Positions 8,863 to 17,538 of a stretch of DNA of 64,000 nt are shown piece by piece (positions within the stretch are counted from its first letter, which is position 1; every line of letters starts with the position of its first letter). The notes under the pieces were generated by a model. The model was given only the letters and a program-made list of their open reading frames with translations. It was not told the origin of the DNA and did no database searches. The translations under genes and the position numbers were made by a program. The stretch covers positions 153,852 through 217,851 of the forward strand of contig CAKMZB010000002.1 of the NCBI GenBank assembly GCA_929200315.1. The letters are read 5' to 3'. This DNA comes from an uncultured Alphaproteobacteria bacterium (GTDB taxonomy: Bacteria; Pseudomonadota; Alphaproteobacteria; Rhizobiales; Rhizobiaceae).

Positions 8863-11220
8863 ATGTTTAACCGCTTGCCCGCCGGCCTGACGGCAATTCT
8901 TGCACTCGTCCTTGTATTGTCCTTCCCGGCTGTCGCGCAGGTGCCGGGGCTTGGAACTTCATCTGAACCGGAAAGCCAGACCGCCCTTCAGCAATTTATT
9001 GATGAAGCGAAGGCCGATGGGTCCACGGTTATTGTGGTGCAACCGGGTCGAACGAACGAGACGACCGTCGATGAGACAAGGGCTATGCGCGCTGAGGTCT
9101 TTCTGGCCGCCCGCCAACGCACAATCGACATGCTGGCGGAGGCTCATCGATTGCCCGGCAACATTACCGCGACCTTCTGGCAGGCCAGTCCCAGAGGCTC
9201 GCTCTGGTGGCTGTTGCGAGCTTTTGGCACGGCGGTGCTTGGCGTTCTATTGGCGAATTTTGTGACAGTACGAGCCTTCCGTTGGGCACAAGCCCATTAT
9301 GGTTGGGAGGTGCCAGATACTGCTGACACAACGGCGGAGAAGGTGGGCTTTCTTTTCTCGCGCATAATGCGCAGTGCGGTTTTGCTCACGCTCTCTCTCT
9401 TTGTCGCCTTCACTATCGCTGTGGTATTGGATTCAGGCTACGAACCGACGCGGCGGGTTATTTTCGACTTGCTCGTTACTTACATTCTTTATCGCTTCCT
9501 GCGCCACGGTTTCTCTTTCAACCTCTTTGCGCCGGACGCGCCGCAGCAACGGCTCGTGAATATCAATGATGATGAGGCGACACGTCTTCATCGTCACTTC
9601 CACGTGACGGTTGCCATCGTTGCTGCTATCGCCGCACCGCTCCGCAGCCTGATGGTGATAGGCGAACAACAGATCGCCGCGGGTGCGCCAGCAGGACTGA
9701 CGTCGGGTGACATCAACCTTCTGCAACTGGCGCTTGCCCTGTTGGTAACAATCGCAACCACCGCATTTACCATCGGTCATTTCGGCGTCCTGCAACGCAT
9801 GCTTGCGCCGCGGAATCCAAATGCGGCTTTCTTCAAAGCTCGTCGTTTGCTGGCGAACTTCCTGCCCGTGGGGATGGTTCTTTACGGACTTGCGGCCTTT
9901 GCGACTTTCGGTTTCCGCCTCATCATCGGTGCTCCCGCGCCGTCGGCGGTGATCGCCGCACCCTTTGTCATTCTGTTCGTTGCGGCGATGGTATATGCCA
10001 TTCTCATCATCATCATTGATGCCTTCTACCGACGCCGTCGTGCCCGGTTTGAAGAGAAGGTACGTGAGGCGATGGAACAGGCCGCTGAGGTGCAGGGGGA
10101 AACCCTCGCTGAAGGTGAGGAAATGGTCTCAGGCCTCGACGCCCCGGAAATGGTCTATCGCCCGATCTTCCGTGATTTTCTGGAACATACGGCCCTCGCC
10201 GTTGTTGCCGTATTCGCGCTTGGCGAGCTTGGACGCTTCTGGGGCGTGCCGGTGATGGACGAAGGAAATTGGTGGGCAGCGACGCTCGATATTGTGCTTG
10301 CCGTACTGCTTGGCTGGATCGCTTATCGCGCGGTGTCCGCCTGGGTCGACCACCGGTTGGAGCAGGAAGGCGGACCACCGGAGTTGGACGAAGAGGCCAT
10401 GGGCAATGAGGGCGGTGCTGGTTCATCGCGAGTGGCGACGCTGCTTCCTATCGTGCGCTGGCTGCTCATTGCTGTCATCGTTGTCGCCGGTGCCATGATC
10501 GTCCTGTCAGAATTCGGCGTTGATATAGGCCCGATTTTCGCTGGTGCCGGCGTGGTGGGAATTGCAGTTGGGTTCGGTGCTCAGAAGCTCATTCAGGATG
10601 TCTTTTCGGGAGCCTTCTTCCTGCTCGATGACGCCTTCCGTAAGGGTGAGTATGTGGAGATTGAAAACGTCAAGGGCGTTGTGGAGAAGATCTCCATCCG
10701 CTCCTTCCAGTTGCGCCACCACCTCGGCGCTTTGCACACGATCCCCTTTGGCGAAATCCATCAACTCACCAACTATTCCCGCGACTGGGTGATGATGAAA
10801 CTGCCGTTGCGCGTGACCTACGACACGGATGTTGAGAAGGTGCGCAAGCTGGTCAAAAAGCTCGGCCAGCGCCTTTTGGAACACGATCAGATTGGCCACA
10901 CTTTCATGCAGCCGCTCAAAAGCCAGGGCGTCTACGCGATGGAGGATTCCGCCATGATCATCCGGGTGAAATTCATGACCAAACCCGGCGAGCAATTTGT
11001 TACGCGCAAGGTGGTTTACCAGGAAATCCAGGACCTCTTTGCCCGTGAAGGCATCCACTTTGCGCATAAGGAAGTCACTGTTCGTCTGGCGGATGGCGAG
11101 AAGGCTGAAAACCTTTCCGAAGAGCAGAAGAAGACCGTTACTGCCGCCGCGCGGTCGGTCATTGATGCAGAGCAGGAAGAAGCTGCGGCCGCTGGCAAGA
11201 AGGCACCTGCCGGCCCGTGA
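8863..11220 (+). CDS. MscS-family mechanosensitive ion channel with large N-terminal membrane domain
   Basis: A 785-residue inner-membrane channel expected to open under membrane tension and release solutes on hypo-osmotic shock. A signal peptide (MFNRLPAGLTAILALVLVLS, ending PAVAQ) and a periplasmic segment precede many membrane helices. The pore helix and beta domain lie near residues 555-640, with the typical FAGAGVVGIAVGFGAQKLIQ and the following DVFSGAFFLLDDAFRKGE. The C-terminus is polar and alanine-rich. Size places it with the large YbiO/MscM-like members rather than the 286-residue MscS. The frame is open to 8587, but ATG 8863 has GGAG nine bases upstream and gives a proper signal peptide. 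Other ATGs at 8839 and 8848 remain possible. The stop overlaps the FkbM gene in a GTGA junction. Confidence 0.88.
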   Translation: MFNRLPAGLTAILALVLVLSFPAVAQVPGLGTSSEPESQTALQQFIDEAKADGSTVIVVQPGRTNETTVDETRAMRAEVFLAARQRTIDMLAEAHRLPGNITATFWQASPRGSLWWLLRAFGTAVLGVLLANFVTVRAFRWAQAHYGWEVPDTADTTAEKVGFLFSRIMRSAVLLTLSLFVAFTIAVVLDSGYEPTRRVIFDLLVTYILYRFLRHGFSFNLFAPDAPQQRLVNINDDEATRLHRHFHVTVAIVAAIAAPLRSLMVIGEQQIAAGAPAGLTSGDINLLQLALALLVTIATTAFTIGHFGVLQRMLAPRNPNAAFFKARRLLANFLPVGMVLYGLAAFATFGFRLIIGAPAPSAVIAAPFVILFVAAMVYAILIIIIDAFYRRRRARFEEKVREAMEQAAEVQGETLAEGEEMVSGLDAPEMVYRPIFRDFLEHTALAVVAVFALGELGRFWGVPVMDEGNWWAATLDIVLAVLLGWIAYRAVSAWVDHRLEQEGGPPELDEEAMGNEGGAGSSRVATLLPIVRWLLIAVIVVAGAMIVLSEFGVDIGPIFAGAGVVGIAVGFGAQKLIQDVFSGAFFLLDDAFRKGEYVEIENVKGVVEKISIRSFQLRHHLGALHTIPFGEIHQLTNYSRDWVMMKLPLRVTYDTDVEKVRKLVKKLGQRLLEHDQIGHTFMQPLKSQGVYAMEDSAMIIRVKFMTKPGEQFVTRKVVYQEIQDLFAREGIHFAHKEVTVRLADGEKAENLSEEQKKTVTAAARSVIDAEQEEAAAAGKKAPAGP

Positions 11221-12044
11221 CGGTTGTCCTTGATGTGACAAGCCCGTTCGGCAGCCGTCGTGCTAGCGCGCGGGAGCGGTTGGTTTGGGCGGCGAGTGAT
11301 GCTTCGATTTTCCCCGCCTCCTGGAGACGCCGGTTGCGCAAGCGCTTCGCGCGCCCTGTTGAGGGGCCATTCGACGTTGAACAGGACGGGATGCGGCTGC
11401 GGCTCTATCCGGCGGAGAACCATTGCGACCGCGTGATTTTCGGGCGGCGGAAACTGCCGGAGCGGGAAGAGCACGAGGCGCTGCTGCCTTACCTTTCAGA
11501 CAGTATGATCTTCGTGGATGTCGGCGCAAATGTCGGCTCCTATTCCTGCTTCATTGGCACGCGGGTGGCGGGTGCTCGGCTTGTTGCCTTCGAACCCCAT
11601 CCCCGCACTGTGGAGAAGCTGCGCTTTAACCTCGCCGCAAATGATCTGCCAGTCACCGATGTCGTCAATTGCGCGTTGGGGGAACGGGAGGAGGTTCTGC
11701 AACTCTGGTCAGACGGCGGTTCCAACATTGGTCACACGTCGTTGCTGCCGGAGGGCACAGCGAATGCGAAGGTGAGTGTGGATGTGCCGGTGCGCGTGCT
11801 GCCGGATGTTCTGGCTGATCGGGGTGCCGGACGGGTTGATCTGCTGAAGATCGACATAGAGGGTTTTGAGGATCGTGCGCTGGGGCCACTGCTGGAAGCG
11901 GATGCAGTGCTCTGGCCAAAAGCTGTGCTGATTGAGACAGCGCACCGGCATTTATGGGAGCGAGACGTGCTCATGATGTTGCACGGGCGGGGTTATGTGG
12001 CCCGGTTTGAGACCGCGGAGAATGTGCTGGTGGTGCGGGAATGA
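11217..12044 (+). CDS. FkbM-family SAM-dependent methyltransferase
   Basis: A 275-residue class I methyltransferase of the FkbM family, which O-methylates sugars and other secondary products. The SAM-binding motif I is FVDVGANVGSYS (about 98-109). Motif II FEPHPRT and the family-defining KIDIEGFE follow. The start is GTG at 11217, sharing bases with the TGA of the channel gene (GTGA), so it should be translationally coupled to the channel. A strong terminator lies 37 bases after the stop. FkbM enzymes often modify cell-surface glycans, which fits the glycosyltransferases nearby, but a link to the channel is only inferred. Confidence 0.85.
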   Translation: MTVVLDVTSPFGSRRASARERLVWAASDASIFPASWRRRLRKRFARPVEGPFDVEQDGMRLRLYPAENHCDRVIFGRRKLPEREEHEALLPYLSDSMIFVDVGANVGSYSCFIGTRVAGARLVAFEPHPRTVEKLRFNLAANDLPVTDVVNCALGEREEVLQLWSDGGSNIGHTSLLPEGTANAKVSVDVPVRVLPDVLADRGAGRVDLLKIDIEGFEDRALGPLLEADAVLWPKAVLIETAHRHLWERDVLMMLHGRGYVARFETAENVLVVRE

Positions 12045-12080
12045 CAATGGATGTTGACTTGGGAGTGGGACGGAAAGAAT

Positions 12081-12112
12081 AAGGCCCGCAGCACCTTCGC
12101 ACGACGGGCCTT
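12081..12112. terminator. Bidirectional intrinsic terminator between convergent genes
   Basis: AAGGCCCG (12081-12088) and CGGGCCTT (12105-12112) form a perfect eight-pair GC-rich stem with a 16-base loop. T-rich sequence follows on the plus strand (TTTCAAATT) and on the minus strand (TTATTCTTT). It sits between the convergent fkbM-like gene and the medium subunit gene of the molybdenum hydroxylase, so it can end both transcripts. Confidence 0.72.
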
Positions 12113-12134
12113 TCAAATTCAGTGTGATGGGCTT

Positions 12135-12932
12135 CTACTTCGCACCGGCCACAGCTCGTTTGGCCATCACCTTGACCAAGTTTGCACGGTACGCCGCTGT
12201 CGCGTGGATGTCGGAGAGCATGTCACCCTCATCCACCGCCAGACCGTCCAGCGCGTCAGGGGACCAGTTGGCGTTGAGGGCGTCTTCAGCCTCAGTCCAA
12301 CGATAGGCCCCGCCTTGGGATGCGCCTGTGACGCCGACCCGCACCCCATCGGCGTGCTTGGCGACAAAGACACCGGCCATGGCGTAGCGGGAGGCAGGAT
12401 TGCGGAATTTCTCATAACTGCACTTTTCAGGGGCATTGAAGGAAATGCCCGTGACGATCTCCTCGTCACTCAGTGCGGTTTCAAACATGCCGGTGAAGAA
12501 ATCATCTGCCGAAATCTCACGGCTGTTGGTGTGGATTGTTGCGCCGAGTGCCAGCATTGCGCTGGGGTAATCTGCCGCCGGATCGTTGTTGGCGATGGAG
12601 CCACCAATCGTGCCGCGGTACCGCACGGCAGGGTCACCGATCCAGCCGGCCAGGTCCGCCAGTGCCGGGCACGCGGAGCGCAGGGCACTAGACGAATTGA
12701 CCTCGTTGTGGGTGGCGAGCGCCCCAATTTTTACGCTCCTACCGCTTGAATCGACACCACCCATATCGCCAATCGACGTGAGGTCGATAAGCGCATCGGG
12801 CGCGGCCAACCGTTGTTTCATGGTGGGCAGCAGGGTCATGCCACCGGAGATATATTTGCCGTCTCCGGCGCTGCCCATCTTGGATGCGGCATCCGATACG
12901 CTGTCAGCGCGGGCGTAAATGGTCTCGTACAT
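12135..12932 (-). CDS. Molybdenum hydroxylase FAD-binding (medium, CoxM-like) subunit
   Basis: A 265-residue FAD-binding subunit of the xanthine oxidase/CO dehydrogenase family. It passes electrons from the iron-sulfur subunit to FAD. The N-terminal PP-loop is SGGMTLLPTMK and the second FAD motif is GTIGGSIANNDPAADYPS, both in the usual places. Start ATG 12932 has AGGAG seven bases upstream; the frame is open a further ten codons without a better site. It is the last gene of the S-L-M order, separated from the large subunit by about 130 bp that contain two hairpins. Partner subunits are encoded immediately upstream. Confidence 0.9.
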   Translation of the reverse strand: MYETIYARADSVSDAASKMGSAGDGKYISGGMTLLPTMKQRLAAPDALIDLTSIGDMGGVDSSGRSVKIGALATHNEVNSSSALRSACPALADLAGWIGDPAVRYRGTIGGSIANNDPAADYPSAMLALGATIHTNSREISADDFFTGMFETALSDEEIVTGISFNAPEKCSYEKFRNPASRYAMAGVFVAKHADGVRVGVTGASQGGAYRWTEAEDALNANWSPDALDGLAVDEGDMLSDIHATAAYRANLVKVMAKRAVAGAK

Positions 12933-12994
12933 CTTGGTTCTCCTTGATGCCGCCTGGTTCACTACCCAGACCGCAAAATCATCAATCTTTACGT

Positions 12995-13052
12995 CGTCAT
13001 TTCATCTTCACGTCAAAATGACGGGTTGAGAGTGGCGGGATCGACCCGCCAC
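12995..13052 (-). other. Two inverted repeats between large- and medium-subunit genes
   Basis: GTGGCGGG (13032-13039) pairs with CCCGCCAC (13045-13052) in a perfect eight-pair stem with a five-base loop, 13 bases after the large-subunit stop. CGTCATTT (12995-13002) pairs with AAATGACG (13016-13023). Neither has a strong U-run on the minus strand, so attenuation or processing is more likely than full termination. The role is inferred. Confidence 0.5.
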
Positions 13053-13065
13053 CCATGGTTCCCAA

Positions 13066-15438
13066 TTAAGTCGCGCCGGCGATATCGTGGCCCTCGCCGC
13101 CATTTATGGCCTGCCAGACCCGGTGAGGCGTTGCTGGCATAACAAAGCGTTCCGTGCCGATGGCATCGGTGATCGCGTTGATCACCGCCGGGGGCGAGCC
13201 AATCGCTCCAGCCTCCCCGCAACCCTTGATGCCGAGCGGGTTGGTGGTGCAGGGCGTCGTCTGGTGACTGACCTGGAAACTTGGCAGATCACCGGCACGC
13301 GGCATTTGATAATCCATATATGAGGCCGAGATGAGCTGGCCCTCGTCATCATAGACCGCGTTTTCCATCATCGCCTGGCCTATGCCCTGAGCGACTCCGC
13401 CATGGACCTGACCTTCCACGATCATCGGGTTGATGATCTGGCCAAAGTCATCAGCTGCCACGAATTGCACGATCTCGGTTGTGCCGGTATCGGGATCGAT
13501 CTCCACCTCGCAGATGTAGCAACCGGCGGGAAATGTGAAGTTGGCGGGGTCATAGAACGCGCCTTCCTTCAGTCCAGGCTCCATGCCTTCTGGCAGGTTG
13601 TGGCCGGTATAGGCGCCGAGGCAAACCTCATGCCAGGCAAGTTTCTTGTCGGTGCCCTTCACCAGGACTTCGCCGTCCTTGATCTCGATGTCGCCTTCTG
13701 CGGCTTCCAGCAAATGGGCGGCAATTTTCTTGGCCTTTGCTTCCACCTTGTCGAGGGCCTTGACGATCGCCGACATGCCCACCGCGCCGGAACGGGAGCC
13801 GTAGGTACCCATGCCGAACTGCACCTTGTCGGTGTCGCCGTGGACGATTTGCACGTTCTCGCCAGGCAGGCCGAAACGGTCTGAGACGAGTTGGGCGAAA
13901 GTCGTTTCATGGCCCTGGCCGTGGGAATGGGAGCCGGTGAGAATTTCCACCGTACCAACGGGGTTCACCCGCACTTCCGCACTCTCCCAAAGCCCGACAC
14001 CCGCGCCTAGGGAGCCAACAGCCGCGGACGGTGCGATGCCACAGGCCTCAATATAGCAGGACATGCCGATACCGCGCTTCTTGCCGCGGCTTTCGGCCTC
14101 ATCGCGGCGCTTGGCAAAGCCTTTGTAATCGGCTGCTTCCATTGCCGCATCGAGCGATGCGTCGAAGTCGCCGGTATCGTAGTTCATGATGACCGGTGTC
14201 TGGTGCGGGAAGCTGCGGATGAAGTTTTTGCGCCGCAGTTCCGCCGGGTCTTCCCCCAGCTCACGGGCAGCTTTCGTCATCATCCGCTCCACAAGGAAAG
14301 TCGCTTCCGGACGCCCGGCCCCGCGATAGGCATCAACCGGAACGGTGTTGGTATAGACCGTCTTCACATTCGCATGGATGGTGGGGATGTTGTACTGACC
14401 CGACAGCAGCGTTGCGTAGAGATAGGTCGGTGTAGCGGACGAAAACAGCGACATGTAAGCACCGAGATTAGCCACGGTTTCAATCTTGAAACCGATGATC
14501 TTATTGTCCTTGTCGAAGGCCATTTTTGCCTTGGAGACATGGTCGCGGCCATGGGCGTCTGTCAGGAAGGCTTCCGTCCGGTCCGCCGTCCATTTGATGG
14601 CGGAAACGCCAAGACGCTTGGCGGCCCAAAGGCAGGCAATCTCTTCCGGGTAAATATAGATCTTTGCCCCAAAACCACCGCCAACATCCGGCGCGATGAC
14701 ACGTAATTTGTGCTCCGGTGCCACATTGTAGAAGGCGGAAAGCACAAGGCGGGCCACATGGGGGTTCTGGCTGGTCGTGTGCAGCGTTAGGTGATCTTCG
14801 GCGGTATCGTATTGAACCAGCGCGGCTCGCGGCTCCATCGGGTTGGGGACCAACCGGTTGTTGCGGATATCGAGTTCGACCACTTTGGCGGCTTTATTGA
14901 AGGCCGCGTCGGTGGCTTCTTCCTCGCCGATTTCCCAATCGAAAATCAGATTGTTCTTGGCTTCCGGGTGAAGCTGTGGTGCGCCATCCTTGAGTGCGTC
15001 AGTGGCCTTCACCACGGCATCCAACACGTCGTAATTGACCTCGACGGCTTCGGCGGCGGCTTTCGCCTCTTCCAGCGTTTCGGCGATGACGATGCACACC
15101 GCGTCGCCCACATAACGCACCGTTTCGGTGGCGAGCGCGGACCATGCGCCCATGTTCATGGGGCTGCCATCCTTGGAATGAACCATCCAACCGCAGATGA
15201 TGTTGCCGATCGCGTCACCGGTGAGTTGCTTGCCGTCGAGCACGGCTTCAACGCCTGACATGGCTTCTGCGGCGGATTTGTTGATGCCCTTGATTTTGGC
15301 ATGGGCGTGGGGGGAGCGCACGAAGGCGGCGTGCATCATGCCCGCGACCTTGTGGTCATCCGTGTACCGGCCCTTGCCGGTGATGAAACGCTTGTCTTCC
15401 TTGCGCACAACCCGTGCGCCAATACCTTCTACACCCAT
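13066..15438 (-). CDS. Molybdenum hydroxylase large subunit, form II (CoxL-like)
   Basis: A 790-residue molybdopterin-cytosine-dinucleotide-binding catalytic subunit of the xanthine oxidase family. The active-site loop reads AYRGAGR (about residues 370-376), the form II signature. True aerobic CO dehydrogenase (form I) has AYRCSFR with the Cu-binding cysteine. The Mo-site glutamate segment is near the C-terminus (GCGEAGAIGSPPAVINAI). These features indicate hydroxylation of an aldehyde, N-heterocycle or other organic substrate rather than proven CO oxidation. Start ATG 15438 has GGAG upstream; the 66-codon upstream open frame overlaps the small-subunit gene and is rejected. It lies about 90 bp after the small subunit. 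Confidence 0.92.
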   Translation of the reverse strand: MGVEGIGARVVRKEDKRFITGKGRYTDDHKVAGMMHAAFVRSPHAHAKIKGINKSAAEAMSGVEAVLDGKQLTGDAIGNIICGWMVHSKDGSPMNMGAWSALATETVRYVGDAVCIVIAETLEEAKAAAEAVEVNYDVLDAVVKATDALKDGAPQLHPEAKNNLIFDWEIGEEEATDAAFNKAAKVVELDIRNNRLVPNPMEPRAALVQYDTAEDHLTLHTTSQNPHVARLVLSAFYNVAPEHKLRVIAPDVGGGFGAKIYIYPEEIACLWAAKRLGVSAIKWTADRTEAFLTDAHGRDHVSKAKMAFDKDNKIIGFKIETVANLGAYMSLFSSATPTYLYATLLSGQYNIPTIHANVKTVYTNTVPVDAYRGAGRPEATFLVERMMTKAARELGEDPAELRRKNFIRSFPHQTPVIMNYDTGDFDASLDAAMEAADYKGFAKRRDEAESRGKKRGIGMSCYIEACGIAPSAAVGSLGAGVGLWESAEVRVNPVGTVEILTGSHSHGQGHETTFAQLVSDRFGLPGENVQIVHGDTDKVQFGMGTYGSRSGAVGMSAIVKALDKVEAKAKKIAAHLLEAAEGDIEIKDGEVLVKGTDKKLAWHEVCLGAYTGHNLPEGMEPGLKEGAFYDPANFTFPAGCYICEVEIDPDTGTTEIVQFVAADDFGQIINPMIVEGQVHGGVAQGIGQAMMENAVYDDEGQLISASYMDYQMPRAGDLPSFQVSHQTTPCTTNPLGIKGCGEAGAIGSPPAVINAITDAIGTERFVMPATPHRVWQAINGGEGHDIAGAT

Positions 15439-15529
15439 AATCTCACTCCCGTTTGTGTGGAGCGTCCGTCGCGGCGTTCGGCTCGTTTTCTTATTGTTTT
15501 TCGAGCGTGCCAGCGGGAACGCTATGCGT

Positions 15530-16000
15530 TCAGTTGGCCATTGCCTTTGCGCCGGCTGCGATGGATTTGACGATGTTGTGGTAGCCCGTGCAGCGGCAAA
15601 TGTTGCCTTCGAGGTCTTCGCGGATCGTCTTTTCATCCAGATCAGTGCCGTGGCGGTTCACCATATCGATGCCGGTCATAATCATGCCCGGGGTGCAAAA
15701 ACCGCATTGCAGGCCGTGATTCTCGCGGAAAGCTTCCTGCATGGGATGCAAGTTCCCGTCGGTGGCAATACCCTCGATGGTCTGAACCTCGGTACCATCG
15801 GCCTGCACCGCAAGCATTGTGCAGGCTTTGACGGCCTTACCGTCCACCATCACCAAACAAGCTCCGCATTGGGACGTATCGCAGCCCACATGGGTGCCCG
15901 TCAAATTGCGGCCTTCGCGCAGATAATCCACCAGCAAGAGCCGGTCTTCCACGGTGGCGGATGTCGCCTTGCCGTTTACCGTGATGTTCACCTTTGACAT
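15530..16000 (-). CDS. Molybdenum hydroxylase [2Fe-2S] (small, CoxS-like) subunit
   Basis: A 156-residue iron-sulfur subunit that carries two [2Fe-2S] clusters between the Mo site and FAD. The N-terminal plant-ferredoxin-type cluster uses C40, C45, C48 and C60. The C-terminal helical domain holds C99, C102, C135 and C137 (QCGFCTPGM and NICRCTGY). All eight ligands are present. It is the first gene of the minus-strand operon in order small-large-medium, the arrangement associated with form II enzymes. A 159-bp divergent spacer separates it from the PHA-system gene and should hold its promoter. Confidence 0.95.
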   Translation of the reverse strand: MSKVNITVNGKATSATVEDRLLLVDYLREGRNLTGTHVGCDTSQCGACLVMVDGKAVKACTMLAVQADGTEVQTIEGIATDGNLHPMQEAFRENHGLQCGFCTPGMIMTGIDMVNRHGTDLDEKTIREDLEGNICRCTGYHNIVKSIAAGAKAMAN

Positions 16001-16159
16001 TCAAGTCCCTCCCAAGACTGCATCGCGCCCTTCTGGCGCCCGTCTGAAGACCAAAGCCTATTGAAGTTAGAACAATTCGCAAGTGCATCTCTTGGCGACA
16101 TTTGCGCTCGTGCCGTCTCAACCCCATATGCTGGTTAAACAATCACACAGGAGCCGGAT

Positions 16160-16462
16160 ATGGCTGAAACAGTCACCGTGACCGTGCCAAACCGGCACAC
16201 CAAGGATGAAGCTCGGCGTCGCATTGATGATGGCTTTGCGAAAGCCATGGACACGCTTGCGGGCAAGGCAGAAGTCAAAACCGCCTGGACAGATGATGTT
16301 ATGACCTTTCAGGCGGGCGCCATGGGACAGAATGTGAGCGGCACGCTCACTGTTTTCGACGATGAAGTTGTTATCCGCGTTAGCCTGCCGTGGATTCTGG
16401 CCAAACTCGCCGGTCCAATTTCGAAGAAGCTGGAGCAAAACACGCAACTTTTGTTGAAATAA
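16160..16462 (+). CDS. Polyhydroxyalkanoic acid system family protein
   Basis: A 100-residue soluble protein of the PHA granule-associated/PHA system family (PF09650), recognised by overall sequence and length. It begins with a short beta-strand segment (VTVTVPNRHTKDEARRRI) and ends with an amphipathic helix (KLAGPISKKLEQNTQLLLK). The family is linked to polyhydroxyalkanoate granules, but its biochemical role is poorly defined. It stands alone on the plus strand, 80 bp before dgcN, divergent from the molybdenum hydroxylase operon. No PHA synthase or depolymerase is seen in this window. Confidence 0.75.
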   Translation: MAETVTVTVPNRHTKDEARRRIDDGFAKAMDTLAGKAEVKTAWTDDVMTFQAGAMGQNVSGTLTVFDDEVVIRVSLPWILAKLAGPISKKLEQNTQLLLK

Positions 16463-16542
16463 GCTTTCGCTATTCTGTGTTGCCCGTTTGCGCTTTGTGA
16501 GGATACATGGCCAGCGACAGCCACGGCTAGCGGGAGCCCATC

Positions 16543-17538
16543 ATGATTAACACACCTTATCTGCTCTTCCTTGGCGATGCGCCGGATGCGCTGGCGGCAA
16601 AGGTCGCCCAGGGCGTCAAGGATTGGCGACCAGAACTTTGTGTTGGCCAATTGCGCCTGCCCGGGTGCCGGGCGGATATGGGTTTGGACGATCTTACCGT
16701 GGAAGAGGCTGTGGAACGCGGCGCGCGTACCGTGGTAATTGGTGTTGCCAACCGTGGTGGGGTGATTTCAAAGGCCTGGAAGGTTTCACTCACCGAGGCG
16801 TTGAAAGTCGGACTCGACCTTGCCTCCGGTCTCCACAATCTGCTGCGGGATGAGGAAGACCTCGTCGCCATAGCTGCTCAGAACCACCGCGCGCTCCATG
16901 ATGTGCGCGTGCCCTCAGTGGATTACCCCATCGCCAATGGTGTGCGCCGCTCCGGCAAGCGTTTGCTCGCCGTCGGGACGGATTGCTCAGTGGGCAAGAT
17001 GTATACGGGGCTCTGTCTGGAAAAAGAGATGCGGGCGCGGGGCATGGATGCGGATTTCCGCTCCACAGGCCAGACCGGCATTCTGATTACCGGAAACGGC
17101 ATTCCTCTCGATGCGGTGGTGGCAGATTTCATGGCCGGGGCCGTTGAGTGGCTGACACCAGATGCCGATCCTGACCATTGGGACATTATCGAGGGCCAGG
17201 GCTCGTTGTTCCATGCGTCTTTTTCAGGCGTAACACTGGCGCTGATCCATGGTGGGCAGCCGGACGCGCTGATTCTGTCCCATGAACCCACTCGCACCCA
17301 TATGCGTGGCTTGCCGGATTATGCATTGCCGTCGCTGGAACGATTGCGCGATACCGCACTGCCGCTGGCCCATGTGGTCAGTCCGGATGCGGTGGTGACT
17401 GGCATTTCCATCAACACGGCGGCGCTTGGCGAAGATGAGGCGCAGCGGCTTTGCGAGGATGTCGAGAAGCGGATGGGCCTGCCCACTGTCGACCCCTTCC
17501 GCCACGGCGCGGGCCGACTGGTGGACCCGCTGGCGTGA
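16543..17538 (+). CDS. dgcN: DUF1611 family protein, D-glutamate N-acetyltransferase DgcN
   Basis: A 331-residue DUF1611 protein. Members encoded next to DgcA have been described as N-acetyltransferases that convert D-glutamate to N-acetyl-D-glutamate. The N-terminal half is a Rossmann-like domain. The C-terminal half begins with a P-loop, GTDCSVGK (145-152), followed by the family segments FRSTGQTGILI and EGQGSLFH. Start ATG 16543 has GGGAG about seven bases upstream. The stop overlaps the next gene by four bases in a GTGA junction. The assignment to DgcN rather than to a generic DUF1611 protein rests on the adjacent enolase-superfamily racemase. Confidence 0.82.
   Translation: MINTPYLLFLGDAPDALAAKVAQGVKDWRPELCVGQLRLPGCRADMGLDDLTVEEAVERGARTVVIGVANRGGVISKAWKVSLTEALKVGLDLASGLHNLLRDEEDLVAIAAQNHRALHDVRVPSVDYPIANGVRRSGKRLLAVGTDCSVGKMYTGLCLEKEMRARGMDADFRSTGQTGILITGNGIPLDAVVADFMAGAVEWLTPDADPDHWDIIEGQGSLFHASFSGVTLALIHGGQPDALILSHEPTRTHMRGLPDYALPSLERLRDTALPLAHVVSPDAVVTGISINTAALGEDEAQRLCEDVEKRMGLPTVDPFRHGAGRLVDPLA

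Noticed and set aside
13066-16000. Aerobic carbon monoxide dehydrogenase
   Set aside because: The active-site loop is AYRGAGR, not the AYRCSFR loop with the copper-binding cysteine, and the order is S-L-M rather than M-S-L.
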